NCBI GenBank assembly: GCA_002338255.1
Contig: DDHX01000064.1
Span: forward strand, 120,606-128,367
Source of the DNA: Ruminococcaceae bacterium UBA1865
GTDB lineage: Bacteria > Bacillota > Clostridia > Oscillospirales > Acutalibacteraceae
DNA: 7,762 bases
Direction: 5' to 3'
The first letter of the stretch is position 1. Each line of letters opens with the position of its first letter. The position numbers and the translations under genes were made by a program. Below are positions 4,641 through 7,762 of this stretch, piece by piece. The notes beneath the pieces were generated by a model that was given only the letters and a program-made list of their open reading frames with translations, had not been told where the DNA came from and made no database searches.

Positions 4641-6524
4641 ATGGCAGTCAAGCAATTTAAAACAGAATCGAAACGTCTTTTGGATTTAATGATTAATTCC
4701 ATTTATACGCACAATGAAATCTTTTTAAGGGAACTTGTTTCCAATGCGAGCGATGCAATCGATAAGCTCTATTACAAGACCCTGAGCGACGGCGACACCG
4801 GTTTGAGCCGCGAGGATTTTTGTATCAAAATTATTCCGGATAAAGAAAACCGCACACTTACCATTACAGACAACGGCTGCGGAATGACGAAAGAAGAACT
4901 CGAAAACAACCTCGGCACGATCGCAAAAAGCGGTTCCCTTAATTTTAAACAGGAAAATGAGCAAAAGGAAAACATTGAGATCATTGGTCAGTTCGGCGTC
5001 GGTTTTTACTCCGCGTTTATGGTCGGTGAGCGTGTAACCGTATTGAGCAAAGCTTACGGAAGTGAAGAAGCCTACAAATGGGAAAGCAAGGGCGCGGAAG
5101 GCTACACCATTACCCCCTGCGAAAAGGAAGACCATGGCTCGACGATTATTATCAAAATTAAGCCCAACACAGAAGATAACAACTACGACGAGTACCTTGA
5201 TACCTATACCCTCAGAAGAATCGTTGTGAAATACTCCGATTATATCCGTTACCCGATTCAAATGGATGTTGAAAAAAGCCGTTTAAAAGAGGGCAGCAAG
5301 GAAGAGTACGAAACATACACCGAAAACGAAACACTCAATAGCATGGTGCCGATTTGGCGCAAAAATAAAAATGAGATTACCGAGGACGAATACAATCAGT
5401 TCTATAAAGATAAATTCATGGATTATACCAACCCGGCCAAAGTGATTCACTCAAGCACTGAGGGAACCGCGACTTATAACGCTTTGCTGTTCATTCCCGC
5501 AAAAGCGCCGATGAACTTTTACACGAAGGATTATGAAAAGGGCTTGCAGCTTTATTCCAACGGCGTCATGATTATGGACAAGTGTGCTGATTTGCTGCCG
5601 GATTATTTCAGCTTTGTGCGCGGACTGGTTGATTCCCAGGATCTGTCGCTGAATATTTCGCGTGAACTGCTTCAGCATGACCGTCAACTCAAAGTGATTG
5701 CTGCTCGTTTGGAGAAAAAGATTAAGTCCGAACTGGAAAACATGCTTGCGAATGAACGTGAAAAGTACGAGGAATTCTTCAAAAACTTCGGCTTACAGTT
5801 AAAGTACGGTATTTATCAGGATTATGGAATGCACAAGGACGTTTTGCAGGAACTGCTGATGTTCTATTCCTCCAGCGAAAAGAAGCTTGTAACGCTGAAG
5901 GAATACGTTTCCCGCATGAAAGAAGAACAGAAGTTCATCTATTATGCAAGTGGAGAAACGACGGCGAGAATTGATCAGCTGCCGCAGACGGAGGAGCTAC
6001 GCGACAAGGGCTATGAGATGCTCTATTTGACGGATAACGTCGATGAATTTGCGCTCCGTATGCTGATGAAGTACGATGACAAGGAATTCAAGTCTGTTTC
6101 CGCCGATGACTTGGGGCTGAAAACTGAGGAAGAGAAGAAGGAAGCCGAGAAACAGGTTGAGGAAAATAAGGACATGCTCAACTTTATGAAGGACGCGCTG
6201 GACGGAAAGGTGAAGCAGGTCATTCTGTCGCAAAAGCTGAAGACCCACCCTGTGTGCCTGTCCACCGACGGCGCAATCTCGATTGAGATGGAAAAAGTAC
6301 TCAACGCAATGCCGACCGACGAAAAGGTAACCGCAGAGCGTGTGCTTGAAATCAACGCGAACCATCCGGTTTTCAAAAAGCTCTGTGATTTATATGCGAA
6401 TGATAAGGACCTGCTTAAGGAATATGCGTCACTGCTCTATACGCAGGCTCTTCTGATCGAGGGCGTCAATATTGATGATCCGGTTGCGTTTTCCAACCAG
6501 ATTTGTGACCTCATGACAAAGTAA
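4641..6524 (+). CDS. htpG: Molecular chaperone HtpG (bacterial Hsp90)
   Basis: Cytoplasmic ATP-dependent dimeric chaperone that remodels client proteins, often with DnaK. The 627-residue product is full length for the family. Seen: the N-terminal GHKL ATPase domain (about 1-220) with [12 protein letters not shown] (28-39; E31 is the expected general base and N35 the Mg2+-coordinating Asn), TDNGCGM (76-82; D77 contacts adenine) and the glycine-rich [12 protein letters not shown] (115-126); the middle domain with the conserved [16 protein letters not shown] block, whose Arg contacts the gamma-phosphate; and a C-terminal dimerisation domain ending CDLMTK without the MEEVD tail of eukaryotic cytosolic Hsp90. 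GAGGGT (4629-4634) lies 6 nt before ATG 4641. CIRCE at the promoter predicts HrcA heat-shock repression, unlike Bacillus subtilis, where htpG is not in the CIRCE class. It is followed by its own terminator and appears monocistronic. Confidence 0.98.
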   Translation: MAVKQFKTESKRLLDLMINSIYTHNEIFLRELVSNASDAIDKLYYKTLSDGDTGLSREDFCIKIIPDKENRTLTITDNGCGMTKEELENNLGTIAKSGSLNFKQENEQKENIEIIGQFGVGFYSAFMVGERVTVLSKAYGSEEAYKWESKGAEGYTITPCEKEDHGSTIIIKIKPNTEDNNYDEYLDTYTLRRIVVKYSDYIRYPIQMDVEKSRLKEGSKEEYETYTENETLNSMVPIWRKNKNEITEDEYNQFYKDKFMDYTNPAKVIHSSTEGTATYNALLFIPAKAPMNFYTKDYEKGLQLYSNGVMIMDKCADLLPDYFSFVRGLVDSQDLSLNISRELLQHDRQLKVIAARLEKKIKSELENMLANEREKYEEFFKNFGLQLKYGIYQDYGMHKDVLQELLMFYSSSEKKLVTLKEYVSRMKEEQKFIYYASGETTARIDQLPQTEELRDKGYEMLYLTDNVDEFALRMLMKYDDKEFKSVSADDLGLKTEEEKKEAEKQVEENKDMLNFMKDALDGKVKQVILSQKLKTHPVCLSTDGAISIEMEKVLNAMPTDEKVTAERVLEINANHPVFKKLCDLYANDKDLLKEYASLLYTQALLIEGVNIDDPVAFSNQICDLMTK

Positions 6525-6543
6525 ATAATAATGATATAAAACC

Positions 6544-6583
6544 AAATACCGCTGATGGAAAAAATCCATCAGCGGTATTTTTT
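6544..6583. terminator. Strong, probably bidirectional, terminator between convergent htpG and the transglutaminase gene
   Basis: A perfect 16-bp stem (6544-6559 with 6565-6580, core TACCGCTGATGGA) closes on AAAAA and runs into TTTTTT (6578-6583) on the + strand, 19 nt after the htpG stop. On the - strand the same stem is followed by a less pure T-rich tail (ATTTGGTTTTA), so it can plausibly also end the convergent gene, whose stop is at 6624. Confidence 0.92.
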
Positions 6584-6590
6584 GTTCATA

Positions 6591-6620
6591 TTGACAGGCG
6601 CGACCAATCACTGTTATGAT
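6591..6620 (+). promoter_or_regulatory. Near-consensus promoter pointing antisense into the transglutaminase gene
   Basis: A perfect -35 TTGACA (6591-6596), an 18-nt spacer, and -10 TATGAT (6615-6620) with a TGT extension (6612-6614). The start would be near 6627, at the stop codon of the - strand gene, so the RNA would be antisense to it. No supported + strand ORF follows, and I see no clear terminator within the first few hundred bases. It lies just after the htpG terminator and so should be insulated from htpG transcription. Confidence 0.55.
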
Positions 6621-6623
6621 TTC

Positions 6624-7762
6624 TTAAATCAGGTTATACCAATACTTGAACACAAGGCGTTTTACTGTCGGCAGCCGACCGTAGCTTTGCAGCGCAAGCC
6701 TTCGTGCGAAGTCTGTCATTGTTTTCAGCTCCTGCGCGGTGCTGATGTGTTGGCTGAAGCGCGCTTTCAAAGTGATGTCGGTTACCTCGGTGCTGATTTC
6801 ACGGCCGAATCGGGCAAGTTTCAAAATATAGGCGTATACGTTCAAAACAGCTTTGTTGGCATTCTTAAGCCCGAATGACTTCATACGTCGCTGTAGTTTG
6901 ACTCTGCGCTTTAAGGCCACAGCGGTCAACAGAAGGACAACAGCGGCTATTGTGAAGAGCACGGGAACCATCGCGGCATTAAAATCATTGTTGGTTTCCG
7001 TACCGGCTGCTTTTTCCGGTTCAGAGGAGACAGCGCTTTCTGGTTGTTTGGGCTTACTCTCGACTTGGCTTTCGGGGAGGCTCTCCTCGGGCGTACTGCT
7101 TGTAATGTCGCTCGAAACAGGCGGCTCGTTGGTTGGATTGTTGTCCTGCGTCAGATTTTTTTCCACATTAAAGCCGGGGGTTACTTCAATCGGCTGCCAG
7201 CCCAGACCCGGGGCGTAAATTTCCACCCAGGCGTGTGCGCGGCTGTCGCGGATATTGGCCCAGCCGTCGCTCCCGGCTGTTTTGTAATCGTCGGCCGTTA
7301 CAACATATCCCTCTGCGTAGCGCGCAGGCACGCCCATAGCGCGCAGTATGACCGTTGCGGCGGTGGCAAAGTGAACGCAGTAGCCTTTGTGACTTTCAGA
7401 GAGGAAGTACTCCGCAAAGTCCCGTCCCTTTGGAGTTCTTCCGGGGGAAAGGGTGTAATAATCATTTTTACTCAGATAATTTTTGACTGCAGCAATTATC
7501 GTTTCCACAGAATAATAGGCGTAGGAACTGGTCATATCATCTATAAAGAAGCTTTTCAGCCGCCCGTCTTTCTTAATTAGGCTCAGTACCTTTTCTTTTG
7601 TACTTTGGGGCAGCTGCGTGTATTTGTCGTACATAAACAAGCGATAATCTTGCTCCGCTTGAATAAAGCTTTTTTTATTGCCTTTTAAGTCATCCATTAG
7701 GTTATCCGACAGGGTACTTGTGTAATAGGCCTTTATATTTTCAGGACTTAGCCGCGCAGACC
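6624..7762 (-). CDS. Membrane-anchored transglutaminase-like protein (TgpA type), C-terminal part; 5' end beyond right edge
   Basis: The last 378 residues are visible and the frame stays open to the window edge; the Met codon at 7695-7697 is internal, not the start. Order: a helical region, then a transglutaminase-like cysteine protease fold with HKGYCVHFATA (catalytic C128 of the visible part), GVPARYAEGY, DSRAHAWVEIY (H176) and GWQPIEVTPG (E192 where the triad often has Asp). A Pro/Ser/Glu/Thr-rich linker (about 197-260) leads to one transmembrane helix (about 263-283), a basic RRVKLQRR stop-transfer stretch and a C-terminal domain (about 295-378) like the DUF4129 tail of this family, presumably cytoplasmic. 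Full members usually also have several N-terminal helices, expected outside the window. The core would face outside the cell. Substrate is unknown; peptidase, transglutaminase or structural roles are possible. Confidence 0.88.
   Translation of the reverse strand, partial: SARLSPENIKAYYTSTLSDNLMDDLKGNKKSFIQAEQDYRLFMYDKYTQLPQSTKEKVLSLIKKDGRLKSFFIDDMTSSYAYYSVETIIAAVKNYLSKNDYYTLSPGRTPKGRDFAEYFLSESHKGYCVHFATAATVILRAMGVPARYAEGYVVTADDYKTAGSDGWANIRDSRAHAWVEIYAPGLGWQPIEVTPGFNVEKNLTQDNNPTNEPPVSSDITSSTPEESLPESQVESKPKQPESAVSSEPEKAAGTETNNDFNAAMVPVLFTIAAVVLLLTAVALKRRVKLQRRMKSFGLKNANKAVLNVYAYILKLARFGREISTEVTDITLKARFSQHISTAQELKTMTDFARRLALQSYGRLPTVKRLVFKYWYNLI

Noticed and set aside
4603..4689. 28-codon ORF starting inside CIRCE and overlapping the htpG start
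   Set aside because: No SD lies before the ATG, which would be only about 12 nt from the transcription start; regarded as chance.
6667..6712. Small hairpins (GTCGG/CCGAC at 6667-6679, CGCA/TGCG nearby) as a terminator of the antisense RNA
   Set aside because: Stems are 4-5 bp, lie within coding sequence and lack a following T-tract.
7044..7580. 178-codon + strand ORF opposite the transglutaminase gene
   Set aside because: The - strand frame carries clear transglutaminase motifs; the + strand frame is a shadow without an SD or recognisable domains.

Overview
The window looks like a chromosomal segment from a low-to-mid GC Firmicute, most likely a Clostridia member of the Oscillospiraceae/Ruminococcaceae type. 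This is inferred from strong GGAGG-type ribosome binding sites, sigma-A promoters with TGn extended -10 elements, hairpin plus T-tract terminators, a CIRCE operator, a two-subunit class I fumarase gene, and an FtsZ ending in a DDEDFTDIMSIFNRK-like tail. The genus cannot be fixed from sequence alone. Nothing points to phage, IS elements, CRISPR, tRNA or rRNA.

Layout: (1) 1-573, the 3' part of ftsZ, closed by a perfect-stem terminator (591-627). (2) 574-836, an intergenic stretch with nested short repeats and a good extended -10 promoter (756-783). (3) A metal/fumarase cluster on the + strand: a previously unlisted small leader ORF (837-950, starting V/M-K-P-D-P) that overlaps the start of a CorA-type Mg2+ channel gene (895-1818); a 27-bp perfect palindrome; a stand-alone class I fumarase/tartrate dehydratase beta subunit (1905-2435); and, 2 nt later, a cation diffusion facilitator (2438-3616). 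(4) A six-helix membrane protein of unknown function (3699-4442) with its own promoter and terminator. (5) htpG (Hsp90, 4641-6524), whose promoter start site is covered by a CIRCE operator, so HrcA heat-shock control is expected. (6) A probably bidirectional terminator (6544-6583), then on the - strand the 3' part of a membrane-anchored transglutaminase-like protein (6624 to the right edge; its 5' end is outside the window). A near-consensus promoter (6591-6620) points into this gene from its 3' end and would make antisense RNA.

The most interesting item is the corA leader. A short ORF with a strong SD places a Pro-Asp-Pro motif at codons 3-5 and then runs across the corA SD and start codon in another frame. 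In enterobacteria the leader peptide MgtL (MEPDP...) uses this kind of N-terminal sequence to make ribosomes abort at low Mg2+, which switches on the Mg2+ transporter MgtA. The arrangement here suggests an analogous Mg2+ sensor of different architecture, in which ribosome drop-off at PDP would relieve occlusion of the corA start. This is a hypothesis from sequence only.

How the genes may work together: CorA would bring in Mg2+ and the CDF (Asn-Asp-Asp-Asp type metal site, resembling Mn2+ exporters) would expel a transition metal, so the cluster reads as divalent-metal homeostasis with an unexplained fumarase beta subunit between the two. ftsZ, htpG and the transglutaminase appear to be independent units.
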